DNA from: Clostridiales bacterium
Lineage (GTDB): Bacteria; Bacillota; Clostridia; Christensenellales; CAG-138
Reading direction: 5' to 3'
NCBI GenBank assembly: GCA_024691085.1
Contig: JAILNX010000027.1
Coordinates: 83,769-147,768 of the forward strand
Length of the DNA: 64,000 bases
The notes beneath the pieces are model-generated. The model was not told the origin of the DNA and searched no databases. It worked only from the letters and a program-made list of their open reading frames with translations. Every line of letters starts with the position of its first letter. Within the stretch, counting starts at the first letter, position 1. Positions 32,561 to 40,598 of the stretch are shown piece by piece. Both the position numbers and the translations under genes were made by a program.

Positions 32561-32730
32561 GGGGGAAGGTGTCGGCGCAAGCCGACGGATGAGGGATCCG
32601 GAAAAAGAATCCGGGGCTTTCGCGTCGGTCAGGTGATGCTGCCGCAGTTTGCGTTCGTTCCGCTTTGTGTGTTAAAAGGCAGCAGCCCGGACGCATCCCT
32701 CATCAGTCACCTTCGGTGACAGCTTCCCCC
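32561..32730. mobile_element. 170-bp MITE/ERIC-like palindromic element
   Basis: Left end starts GGGGGAAGGTGTC and later GATGAGGGAT; right end reversed starts GGGGGAAGCTGTC and later GATGAGGGAT. Ends are about 40 bp imperfect inverted repeats with extra hairpins (GTCGGCGCAAGCCGAC, GTCACCTTCGGTGAC). No open frame. This type resembles repeats I associate with gut Clostridia. Confidence 0.7.
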
Positions 32731-32745
32731 AAGGGAAGCCTTTTT
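32722..32745 (+). terminator. Terminator-like hairpin at the right end of the palindromic element
   Basis: GCTTCCC CCAA GGGAAGC then CTTTTT. Confidence 0.6.
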
Positions 32746-32835
32746 GACGCAGCTCTCAATAGTCTCACGAGAATCCGCAGGATCCTCGCCAAGCAAAAGG
32801 CTTGCCTTTTGCGGGAGTCCGCCCCGTGGACTTTT

Positions 32836-32863
32836 AAAAAACTCCGCTCAAGCGGAGTTTTTT
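32836..32863 (-). terminator. Terminator of metG
   Basis: AAAAAACTCCGC TCAA GCGGAGTTTTTT, usable on both strands. On the minus strand it follows the metG stop (32927) and array F. Confidence 0.92.
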
Positions 32864-32868
32864 CCACA

Positions 32869-32910
32869 ATTCTTAAGTTTTAAGTCTTAAGTTTTCATTT
32901 TTCATTTGCC
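32869..32910. repeat. Heptamer tandem array F
   Basis: Six units: attctta, agtttta, agtctta, agttttc, atttttc, atttgcc, between the metG stop and its terminator. Confidence 0.88.
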
Positions 32911-32926
32911 TAAGGTCTGTCGGCTC

Positions 32927-34927
32927 TTACCTTATCAGGTTTCCGCTGCCGATCTCCTTCATGGTGGTGAGCGGTACGACGTCGGCGTCGCCGGGAGTCG
33001 AGGCGCAGAGTATCATGCCCTGCGATTCGATGCCGCACATCTTCCTCGGCGCGAGGTTGTAGACGATGACGACGTTTTTGCCGATAAGCTCAGAGGGGCT
33101 AACCCAGTCCCTTATGCCCGAGAGCACGGTGCGCTTCTCGTTCCCGAGCTCGACCGTTAAGTTATAGAGGTGGTTCGACTTCTTGACCTCGGTGCAGTCT
33201 ATGACCTTCGCGACGCGAAGATCGAGCTTTGCGAAATCGTCATAGGTGATGAGGGGCTTATCGTCCTTCTTCTCCTCCGCGGGCGCGTGTTCGGCGGGAG
33301 CGGGCGTTCCCTCTTCAGCCGCTTTCATAGCGGCGGCCTTCTTCCTCTGCTCCGCGATCATGTTGTCGAGGAACTCCATCTCGGCCTTCGCGTCGATCCT
33401 CGGGAATATCGCTTCGCCCTTCGTGACTACGGTGCCGGCGGGGATGAGCCCGAATTCCTTTACGCTCTCCCAGGTCCTGAGCGCCTCGTCCTTAACGCCG
33501 AGCTGCGCGAACATCTTCGGGCTCGTATTCGGCATGAAGGGCTGTACCGCGATCGCGATGATGCGGAGCGCCTCCGCGAGGTTATAGAGCACCGTGCCGA
33601 GACGGGCCTTCTTCGCCTCGTCCTTCGCGAGCACCCACGGCGCGGTCACGTCGATGTACTTGTTGCATATCGCGATGAGCTTCCATATCTCGGAAAGGGC
33701 GATATGGGGATGGATCTCGTCCATCGCCTTGTCCATGCGCGTAAAGAGCGTCTTCGCGTTCGAGACGACCGGTTCATCCTCCTCGGGCACGGGAGCGGTG
33801 TTTTCGGGGACTTTCCCTTCGAAATACTTGCCTATCATGGCGACCGTGCGGGACAGGAGGTTGCCGAGGTCGTTCGCGAGGTCGGAATTGATCCTCGTGA
33901 TGAGCGTCGCGTTATCGAAATTGCCGTCGTTGCCGAACGGGAACTCGGAGAGCAGGAAATAGCGTACCGCGTCCACGCCGTACCTTTCGACCAGAACGAA
34001 CGGGTCGACGACGTTGCCCTTGGACTTCGACATCTTGTCGCCGTCAAAGAGGAGCCAGCCGTGGCCGTAGATCTTTTTGGGGAGCGGGAGGCCCAGCGCC
34101 ATCAGCATGATCGGCCAGATTATGGTGTGGAACCTGATTATCTCCTTGCCGACGATGTGCACGTCCGCCGGCCAGAACTTCCTGTAAAGGGAGTCGTCGT
34201 CCGTAAGATATCCGATCGCGGAGAGGTAGTTGACGAGCGCGTCCACCCAGACGTAGATGACGTGCCTTTCGTCGAACGGCACGGGCACGCCCCACTTGAA
34301 GGTGCTTCTCGTTACGCAGAGATCCTCGCAGCCGGGAAGCAGGAAGTTGTTGAGCATCTCGTTCGCCCTCGACACGGGCTGTATGAAGTCGGGATTCTCC
34401 CTGATGTACTCGATGAGCCGCGGCGCGTACTTCGAAACGCGGAGGAAGTACGCCTCCTCTTTGGCGAGCTCGGTCTTTCTGCCGCAGTCGGGGCAGACGC
34501 CGCCCGCCTCCTTGAGCTGCGTCTCGGTCCAGAACGCCTCGCACTGGGTGCAGTAATGGCCCTCGTACTCGGACTTGTAGATGTCGCCCTGCTCGTAGAG
34601 CTTTTTGAACACCTTCTGAACGCACTCCATATGATGCTTGTCGGTCGTCCTGATGAAGCCGTCGTTCGAGACGTCCATGAGCTCCCACAGCTTTTTGAAG
34701 CCGTCGGTGATCCTGTCGGCGTACTCCTGCGGAGCGCATCCCGCCTTTTCGGCGTATCTTTCGATCTTCTGACCGTGCTCGTCGGTGCCGGTGAGGAAGA
34801 AGACCTCGTGCCCCGTCATGCGCTTATAGCGCGCGAGGGCGTCGGTGTTGACCGTGCAGTACGTGTGCCCGATATGCGGGTTCGCACTGGGATAATAGAT
34901 CGGTGTTGTGATGTAGTACTTTTCCAT
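32927..34927 (-). CDS. metG: Methionyl-tRNA synthetase
   Basis: 666 aa. Class I synthetase. N-terminus YYITTPIYYPSANPHIGH with the HIGH motif at 18-21; zinc knuckle CTQC...CPDC near 127-147; KMSKS motif in DGDKMSKSKGN near residue 300. An Ala/Glu-rich linker leads to a C-terminal tRNA-binding (Trbp111/EMAP-II) domain (about 565-666: FAKLDLRVAKVIDC, IVYNLAPRKMCGIESQGMIL). This is the long dimeric Firmicute form. The class I LysRS at 51049 carries a related C-terminal domain. Confidence 0.97.
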   Translation of the reverse strand: MEKYYITTPIYYPSANPHIGHTYCTVNTDALARYKRMTGHEVFFLTGTDEHGQKIERYAEKAGCAPQEYADRITDGFKKLWELMDVSNDGFIRTTDKHHMECVQKVFKKLYEQGDIYKSEYEGHYCTQCEAFWTETQLKEAGGVCPDCGRKTELAKEEAYFLRVSKYAPRLIEYIRENPDFIQPVSRANEMLNNFLLPGCEDLCVTRSTFKWGVPVPFDERHVIYVWVDALVNYLSAIGYLTDDDSLYRKFWPADVHIVGKEIIRFHTIIWPIMLMALGLPLPKKIYGHGWLLFDGDKMSKSKGNVVDPFVLVERYGVDAVRYFLLSEFPFGNDGNFDNATLITRINSDLANDLGNLLSRTVAMIGKYFEGKVPENTAPVPEEDEPVVSNAKTLFTRMDKAMDEIHPHIALSEIWKLIAICNKYIDVTAPWVLAKDEAKKARLGTVLYNLAEALRIIAIAVQPFMPNTSPKMFAQLGVKDEALRTWESVKEFGLIPAGTVVTKGEAIFPRIDAKAEMEFLDNMIAEQRKKAAAMKAAEEGTPAPAEHAPAEEKKDDKPLITYDDFAKLDLRVAKVIDCTEVKKSNHLYNLTVELGNEKRTVLSGIRDWVSPSELIGKNVVIVYNLAPRKMCGIESQGMILCASTPGDADVVPLTTMKEIGSGNLIR

Positions 34928-34939
34928 ATGTAAAACCTT

Positions 34940-34981
34940 TCAGCTAATTGCTAATTGCTAATTCCTAATTGCTAATTCTTA
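34940..34981. repeat. Heptamer tandem array D
   Basis: Units tcagcta, attgcta twice, attccta, attgcta, attctta. It fills the gap between the exonuclease stop (34979-34981) and the metG start and includes the stop codon. No hairpin here. Confidence 0.88.
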
Positions 34982-35968
34982 TTCCGCCTTTATCTGCCCG
35001 TGGCCGTGGCGGTAGAGCTGGCGGTTGTCGAGCGCCCACTGGCGTTCGGTGAACTGCCCCGGAGCGACGCCGGAAAGAACGTCGAACATCTCGAACATCC
35101 GGGCGTCGAGCATATCGATATCGGAAACGATCTCCGCCTCGGGGAACATCGGGAACTTGGGCGAGCCGAAATCCGGCTGGCCGTGGTGCGCGAGCAGTAT
35201 GTGCGAAACGAGCGTCGTGAGCTCCTCGGGTATCGAGAGCTCCGCCGCCGCCTGCTCGACCATGCATACGCCCATGTTGATATGCCCCAGAAGCTGACCG
35301 CGCGCCGAGTACGCCGTGGCGATGCCGAGCTCCGAGACCTCAAGCTCCTCGGTCTTCGCGATATCGTGAAGTATCACGCCCGCGTAGACGAGCTCCTCGG
35401 AAAGCTCGGGATAATAGGGCTTGTAGACCTCGACGAGCTTCTTCGCGACCTCGAGCATCGTGCCCGTGTGGAACATGAGCCCGCCGCGCATCGCGTGATG
35501 GAGCCGAAGCGCCGCGGGATAGCTTTCGATCCTGTCCTTCCTTCCGCGCAGGAGATACTGCGTGAGGCGGGCAAGGTCTTCGTCCCTGAACGTGCCGGCG
35601 AAGTCGTAGATCTTTTTGAACGTGGTTTCGCCGTCGACGGGCGAGCTCGATACTATCGCGCTCATGTCGATAACGTCGTCGTCCCTTTTCTGGCGGATGC
35701 GGTCGATCTTGAGCTGCTCAACGTCCTTCCAGACGTTGACCGTGCCCCTGACCTTGATTATGTCGCCGACCGCGAAGGTGCCGTGCGCCGCCGTGGAGTA
35801 ATCCCACAGCTTCGCGTTGACCTCGCCGCCCGCGTCAGCAAGCGTAAAGTCGAGATAATCCGCGCCCTTGATATTGTTTTTGACCGCAACGCTCTTGACT
35901 ATGCAGAAGCCCTGCACCTGCCCGGACTGATTGCTGACATAGTTCGATAAGAGGTTCATCCTGCCCAT
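34979..35968 (-). CDS. YhaM-type 3'-5' exoribonuclease (OB + HD domains)
   Basis: 329 aa. N-terminal OB-fold (about 15-100: SGQVQGFCIVKSVAVKNN, FTLADAGGEVNAKLWD) and C-terminal HD phosphohydrolase domain (LHHAMRGGLMFHTGTML near 155, GVILHDIAKTEEL near 195, SHILLAHHGQPDFGSP near 255), the layout of YhaM/CBF1, a Mn-dependent 3'-5' exonuclease. GAGGTGG 4 bp before the ATG. Upstream of metG on the same strand and separated only by array D, so they are probably co-transcribed. Confidence 0.92.
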   Translation of the reverse strand: MGRMNLLSNYVSNQSGQVQGFCIVKSVAVKNNIKGADYLDFTLADAGGEVNAKLWDYSTAAHGTFAVGDIIKVRGTVNVWKDVEQLKIDRIRQKRDDDVIDMSAIVSSSPVDGETTFKKIYDFAGTFRDEDLARLTQYLLRGRKDRIESYPAALRLHHAMRGGLMFHTGTMLEVAKKLVEVYKPYYPELSEELVYAGVILHDIAKTEELEVSELGIATAYSARGQLLGHINMGVCMVEQAAAELSIPEELTTLVSHILLAHHGQPDFGSPKFPMFPEAEIVSDIDMLDARMFEMFDVLSGVAPGQFTERQWALDNRQLYRHGHGQIKAE

Positions 35969-35977
35969 TTTTCCACC

Positions 35978-36580
35978 TCACTCGTAATACTGCACTTCGC
36001 ACTTTCTGACCGTGAAGACGAACATATCGTCGTCCTTAAGCGTGAGCGACAGGCTGAAGACGCCCGCCGCGCCCGTGACCTTCACGATCGCCTTTACGCC
36101 CTCTCTCTCGCCGGCTTCGTTAAGAACGAGGTCCGCGCGCGTGATCTCGAAGACGTACTTCGACGAATCGGAGCGGAAGACGCAATAGCTGTCGCCGACC
36201 GTATAGATGAGCTGCACCTCGCTCGGCTTATACTTCGTCCTCATCATGGCCTTAGCGTCGAAGCCGATCATGCGCTTTATAAGCTCGTCGGTCTCGGATA
36301 TCGCGACCTTGCCGTAGCCCCTTACGTCGCTCTCGGGGAGCACGCAGGTGTAGATGCAGTAGATAAGCTCCTCCGCCTTGCTTGCGGGAACGCCCTTATC
36401 GGCGTCGTACGCGCCGTATATGCGGAAGGCCTTCGCGAGCTCCGTGATCTTTTTCGCCTCCTTCGCGGTAGGCGTGTAGGCGGTATCCGCCGCGGGCGTT
36501 TTGCCCCTGCACGCGGAAAGGCCCATAAGCAGAGCGGCGGCAAGCAGTAATGCCAGCGCTCTTGTTATCGCACGATACAT
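35978..36580 (-). CDS. Hypothetical lipoprotein
   Basis: 200 aa. Start ATG 36580 (AAGGAGGG upstream) gives a signal ALALLLAAALLMGLSAC with Cys near residue 24. The mature part begins with a helical segment (PTAKEAKKITELAKAFRIYG) and has ISETDELIKRMIGFDAKAMM, then beta-rich sequence with VKVTGAAGVFSLSLTLKDDD. No family recognised. It ends 9 bp before the YhaM gene on the same strand. Confidence 0.68.
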   Translation of the reverse strand: MYRAITRALALLLAAALLMGLSACRGKTPAADTAYTPTAKEAKKITELAKAFRIYGAYDADKGVPASKAEELIYCIYTCVLPESDVRGYGKVAISETDELIKRMIGFDAKAMMRTKYKPSEVQLIYTVGDSYCVFRSDSSKYVFEITRADLVLNEAGEREGVKAIVKVTGAAGVFSLSLTLKDDDMFVFTVRKCEVQYYE

Positions 36581-36662
36581 CGTATCCCTCCTTATATACA
36601 TATCCATTTTATATGATACCATACAGTCCCGTTTATGTCAAAGGGTATTAATAAATCCGGTC

Positions 36663-36691
36663 TTTACCTCAAAGCGAAAATGGTGTAAAAT
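36663..36691 (+). promoter_or_regulatory. Candidate promoter of murG
   Basis: TTTACC (36663-36668), 17-bp spacer, TAAAAT (36686-36691); leader of about 65 nt. Confidence 0.5.
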
Positions 36692-36763
36692 AAACAGGTT
36701 GGGAATGGCGGTTTTCAGCGCCGCCGAATAGATTTTAGTAATGACGCCTTTTAAGGAGATTAT

Positions 36764-37840
36764 ATGAAAAAAATATTGATGACGGGCGGCGGCAGCGCCG
36801 GGCACGTTACGCCGAATATCGCTCTCTTTCCCGAGCTTCGCGCTCACGGCTTCGAGATACACTACGCCGGCCTTAAGGACGGCATAGAGCACGATCTCAT
36901 CACCCGCGAGGAGGGCGTAACCTATCACGAGATAGAGTCCGGCAAGCTGAGAAGGTATCTTTCCTTAAAGAACCTCGCAAGCCCGTTTAAGGTGATAAAG
37001 GGCGTGAGCCGGGCGAAGAAGCTCGTTAAGGAATTGAAGCCCGACGTGGTCTTTTCGAAGGGCGGCTTCGTAAGCGTTCCGGTCGTCATGGCCGCCGCGG
37101 GGAAATGTCCCGTCGTCTGCCACGAATCGGACTATACCCCCGGTCTTGCCAACAAGATCGCGGCGAGATACGCGGACACGGTCTGCGTGACGTTTGAGGA
37201 CACGATCGGCCTTTCGAAGCCGAAGATCGCGAAGAAGATGGTGCATACCGGCACCCCGATAAGGCCGGAGCTTTACAAGGGCGTGCGCTCCATGGGGCTC
37301 TGGCACATGGGCTTCGACGGAGAAAAGCCGGTGCTGATGGTGATGGGCGGCAGCCTCGGCGCGGTCGCTCTGAACGAAGGAGTGCGCGGAGCGCTCGACG
37401 AGCTTACAAAGACGTTCGATATAGTGCATCTCTGCGGCAAGGGCAAGGTCGACGAAACGATCTCCCGCCCCGGTTACCGCCAGTTCGAATACGTCGGCGC
37501 GGAGCTTCCCGATATGCTTGCCGCGACGGACGTCGTGGTATCGCGCGCCGGCGCGAACGCGGTGTTCGAGTTCATATCCCTCGGCATACCCGCGCTCCTC
37601 GTTCCCCTGCCCCTTGAGGTCAGCCGCGGCGACCAGATACTGAACGCGGACTACGTTACGAAGAAGGGCTACGCCGCGAAGCTCGACCAGGCGGACATAA
37701 CCCCCGAAAGGCTCACGCGCGAGGTGCTTTCGCTCTACGCCCGCAGGGACGAGATGCGAAAAGCAATGCTCGCCGATCCCCTCGTCGACGGCACGGAAGA
37801 GGTGCTCGACGAGATATTCAAGGCCGCGAAGGTAAAATAG
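36764..37840 (+). CDS. murG: UDP-GlcNAc : lipid I N-acetylglucosaminyltransferase
   Basis: 358 aa. Adds GlcNAc to lipid I to form lipid II on the inner membrane face. GT28 motifs: TGGGSAGHVTPN (7-18), GGFVSVPVVMAA near 105, HESDYTPGLANKIAARYAD near 126, VMGGSLGAVALNE near 200, VVSRAGANAVFEF near 262 and SRGDQILNA near 290. Stands alone, not in a division-cell-wall cluster. Starts a tight run of four genes with gaps of 1 to 14 bp. Confidence 0.93.
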   Translation: MKKILMTGGGSAGHVTPNIALFPELRAHGFEIHYAGLKDGIEHDLITREEGVTYHEIESGKLRRYLSLKNLASPFKVIKGVSRAKKLVKELKPDVVFSKGGFVSVPVVMAAAGKCPVVCHESDYTPGLANKIAARYADTVCVTFEDTIGLSKPKIAKKMVHTGTPIRPELYKGVRSMGLWHMGFDGEKPVLMVMGGSLGAVALNEGVRGALDELTKTFDIVHLCGKGKVDETISRPGYRQFEYVGAELPDMLAATDVVVSRAGANAVFEFISLGIPALLVPLPLEVSRGDQILNADYVTKKGYAAKLDQADITPERLTREVLSLYARRDEMRKAMLADPLVDGTEEVLDEIFKAAKVK

Positions 37841-37841
37841 G

Positions 37842-39389
37842 ATGAAAAGATTCACCGAAGAAGAGATACTTAAAATAATTGGAGAGCCGAACGGCGCCGA
37901 TAAGCTCGTAAACATGAACGCCGATCCGGACGATCTCTTTGAAAAAGCCGTCTCGCTCTTTGAAAAAAGCGGGCTCGCCTCCGCGCTCATCGTAAGGCTT
38001 CTGAACAAAAAGCAGTACCTTATTAAGCTCTCGGAGGACGGGGATTTCTTAAGCGCCGTAAGCAGGAACCTTACGGGCGAAAACGCGAAGCTCCGCAGGA
38101 ACTCCGCGAGGCTCGCGGGAGCGTTAAAGCGCGGGAGCTTCGTTCCGGAGCTTATTTCCGCGCTCGAAAACGAAACGCAGAGGTTTGTCCGTCCGAGCTT
38201 CATACTCGCCCTCGGCTCGATAGGCGGTGAGGAGGCGAAGGCTTACCTTGCGAATTATAAGGTCGCTCCCCCCGCGGACGAAACGGAGGAAAAGCATTTC
38301 AGAGAGGAGACCGAGGCTTTGAAGACCGCGCTCCGCTCCTTCGCGCCGAAGGAGGAGCACGCGTTCACGGGGTTCACCGAACCTTATGCCGTCGAGCTCC
38401 GCGCGCCGGATCTTCTTACGCAGCAGCTTAGGGAGGAGCTTTCGGAGCTCGGCTTCGAGCCCTACGACGACCGTCACGACAGCATAAAGGTCAAGACCGC
38501 GGATTACCCCGCGCTGTTCGGGGCAAGGTGCTTCATTGAGGCGCTCTTCCCCGTGGGAACGGCCGACTGCGTACCCTCCGCCGTTGCGAAAAAGGCCGCG
38601 CCGTTCATGTATAAACTCATGCGCTCGTCGCATTCGGGCAACCCGCCGTTCAGGTTCCGCGTGGAGCTTAAGGCCGAGATACGGGATCCCGAGAGAAGGC
38701 AGACGCTCGTCCGCGAGATCGCTGATATGTGCGAATCCGACGGGCTCGTCAACGCGCCGTCCGATTACGAGGCGGAGCTCCGCATCGAGGGAAACGAGAA
38801 GGGCGTACGCCTGTTCGTAAAGCTCTATACCGTTAAGGATACACGCTTTTCGTACCGCAGGGAATCCATTCCCGCGTCCATAAATCCCGCCGTCGCGGCG
38901 AGCGTTTTAAGGTTCGCCCAGGAGCATTTCAAGGTCGGCGCGAGGGTCATCGACCCCTGCTGCGGCTCGGGCACGATGCTGATCGAGCGCGCCATGCTCT
39001 CGCCCTGTCAGAGCCTTACGGGCGTCGACATCGCCCACCGCGCGATCGACGCGGCGAGGACGAACACATCTCTCGCGGGCGTCAACGCCAAATACATCGT
39101 GAACGACATACTGAGGTTCGAGTGCCACAGGCCGTACGACGAGCTTATCGCGAATCTTCCCTTCGGGAACCGCGTCGGCACGCATTCGTCCTGCGAAAAG
39201 CTCTACCGCGGGCTTATAGAGAAGCTGCCCGAGCTATTAAAAAAGGGCGGCGTCGCGGTGCTCTACACGATGGAGTTCACGCTTTTAAAGAAGATAATCA
39301 AGGAAAATCCGCGCGTTACGCTTATAAAGCAGCAGCGCACCGAGGCGGGCGGGCTCACGCCCATGATATTCATCGTGGAGGTGAACTGA
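37842..39389 (+). CDS. UPF0020-type RNA methyltransferase with N-terminal helical (HEAT-like) part
   Basis: 515 aa. The C-terminal 150 residues are a SAM-dependent N-methyltransferase: FKVGARVIDPCCGSGTMLIE (motif I) and DELIANLPFGNRVG (N-L-P-F motif IV as in Trm14/RlmL). The middle part (about 185-345) looks like the THUMP-type region with YRRESIPASINP. The first about 130 residues are helical with HEAT-like spacing (ARLAGALKRGSFVPELISAL, RPSFILALGSIGGEEAKAYL). Likely target is guanosine-N2 of tRNA or rRNA. Second gene of the murG run. Confidence 0.8.
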   Translation: MKRFTEEEILKIIGEPNGADKLVNMNADPDDLFEKAVSLFEKSGLASALIVRLLNKKQYLIKLSEDGDFLSAVSRNLTGENAKLRRNSARLAGALKRGSFVPELISALENETQRFVRPSFILALGSIGGEEAKAYLANYKVAPPADETEEKHFREETEALKTALRSFAPKEEHAFTGFTEPYAVELRAPDLLTQQLREELSELGFEPYDDRHDSIKVKTADYPALFGARCFIEALFPVGTADCVPSAVAKKAAPFMYKLMRSSHSGNPPFRFRVELKAEIRDPERRQTLVREIADMCESDGLVNAPSDYEAELRIEGNEKGVRLFVKLYTVKDTRFSYRRESIPASINPAVAASVLRFAQEHFKVGARVIDPCCGSGTMLIERAMLSPCQSLTGVDIAHRAIDAARTNTSLAGVNAKYIVNDILRFECHRPYDELIANLPFGNRVGTHSSCEKLYRGLIEKLPELLKKGGVAVLYTMEFTLLKKIIKENPRVTLIKQQRTEAGGLTPMIFIVEVN

Positions 39390-39390
39390 C

Positions 39391-40584
39391 TTGACGGAAA
39401 AGCTCTGGTACGCTTCGCCCATGCTGACCTCCTGCGAGGCCGAAGTCATCTCGAGCGAAGAGCGGGACGGGAAATACCTCTTAAGGCTCGACCGCACGGT
39501 CATATTCCCCGCGGGCGGAGGTCAGCCCTCCGACATGGGTTCGATAGGCGAGGCGAAGATAATTGAGGCGATCGAGGACGGGAACGAGGTCATTCACGTG
39601 ACCGACCGCGCGCTTCCGGTTGGCGCCCGCGTTACCGCCCGGCTCGACGTTCCCCGCAGGCTCGACCACTCCGAGCAGCACACCGGCGAGCACATACTCT
39701 CCGGCCTTGCCGCGAAGCTCTTTGGCGCAAAGAACGTGGGCTTTCACATGGCGGAGGACTATTCGACGCTCGACCTCGACGTGTGTCTCGACGCGGACTC
39801 GTTAGCGCTCCTCGAGCGTGAGGCGAACGCCGCCGTAAGGCGGAACGTGCCGGTCACCTGTGAGATAATGGATCGCGAGAAGTTCGATTCCATCACGATA
39901 AGAAAGAAATCCGAAGTCAAGTCCGACGAGATACGCGTCGTCTTCATCGGGGGCGGCGAGGTCGATTCCTGCACCTGCTGCGGCACGCACTGCGCTTCCT
40001 CCGGCGAGGTCGGCTTTATAAGGATCGCCGATTCCCAGAAATACAAGGGCGGCACGAGGATATGGTTTTCGGCAGGCGGCCGCGCCGTGAACGAGGCGAA
40101 CGGGATGACCCGCGAGCTCAAGACGATCGCGAAGAGCTTCTCCACCTCGTGTGAGGAGCTGCCCGCGGCAATAAAAAAACAGTCGGACGAGCTGGCGAAC
40201 TTAAAGCGCGAGCTTAAGTCCCGCACGCAGGCGCTCTGCCGCCTCATCGCGGAGGCGAATACCGACGAGGCGCCCGTCATGATGATGGAGGGCTTCGGCG
40301 CGAACGACGTAAAGCTCCTGACCGACAGCCTCATCGATTCAGGCGCGCGCGTCGCGCTCGTATTCGGGAGACGCGGCAGCGCGGTCAGCTACCGCGCCGT
40401 AAGGAAGCAGGGCGAAAAGATACCCATGAACGATATAGCCTTAGCCGTGAACGCGCTTAAAAACGGCAAGGGCGGCGGAAGTCCCGATTTCGCGCAGGGG
40501 GCGGTTCCTTCTCCCTTGACCGAGGAGGAGCTTGATACGCTTCGCGATTACATCAAAAGAAGAATAAAGACCCAAAGGGTTTGA
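39391..40584 (+). CDS. AlaX-type alanyl-tRNA editing protein (DHHA1 domain)
   Basis: 397 aa. Free-standing relative of the AlaRS editing domain; clears Ser/Gly from tRNA-Ala. N-terminal domain with FPAGGGQPSDMG (residues 39-50), zinc ligands His93 and His97 in HSEQHTGEH, and the second half-site CTCCGTHC near 195. A coiled coil (about 225-270) and a C-terminal DHHA1 domain with GGGSPDFAQGA follow: the long AlaX form. Start is TTG 39391 with GGAGGTGA upstream. Confidence 0.9.
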   Translation: MTEKLWYASPMLTSCEAEVISSEERDGKYLLRLDRTVIFPAGGGQPSDMGSIGEAKIIEAIEDGNEVIHVTDRALPVGARVTARLDVPRRLDHSEQHTGEHILSGLAAKLFGAKNVGFHMAEDYSTLDLDVCLDADSLALLEREANAAVRRNVPVTCEIMDREKFDSITIRKKSEVKSDEIRVVFIGGGEVDSCTCCGTHCASSGEVGFIRIADSQKYKGGTRIWFSAGGRAVNEANGMTRELKTIAKSFSTSCEELPAAIKKQSDELANLKRELKSRTQALCRLIAEANTDEAPVMMMEGFGANDVKLLTDSLIDSGARVALVFGRRGSAVSYRAVRKQGEKIPMNDIALAVNALKNGKGGGSPDFAQGAVPSPLTEEELDTLRDYIKRRIKTQRV

Positions 40585-40598
40585 TTGGAGGAAAAAAC

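Noticed and set aside
33170-34933. 587-codon plus-strand frame opposite metG
   Set aside because: Antisense shadow; the minus strand encodes full MetRS with all motifs.
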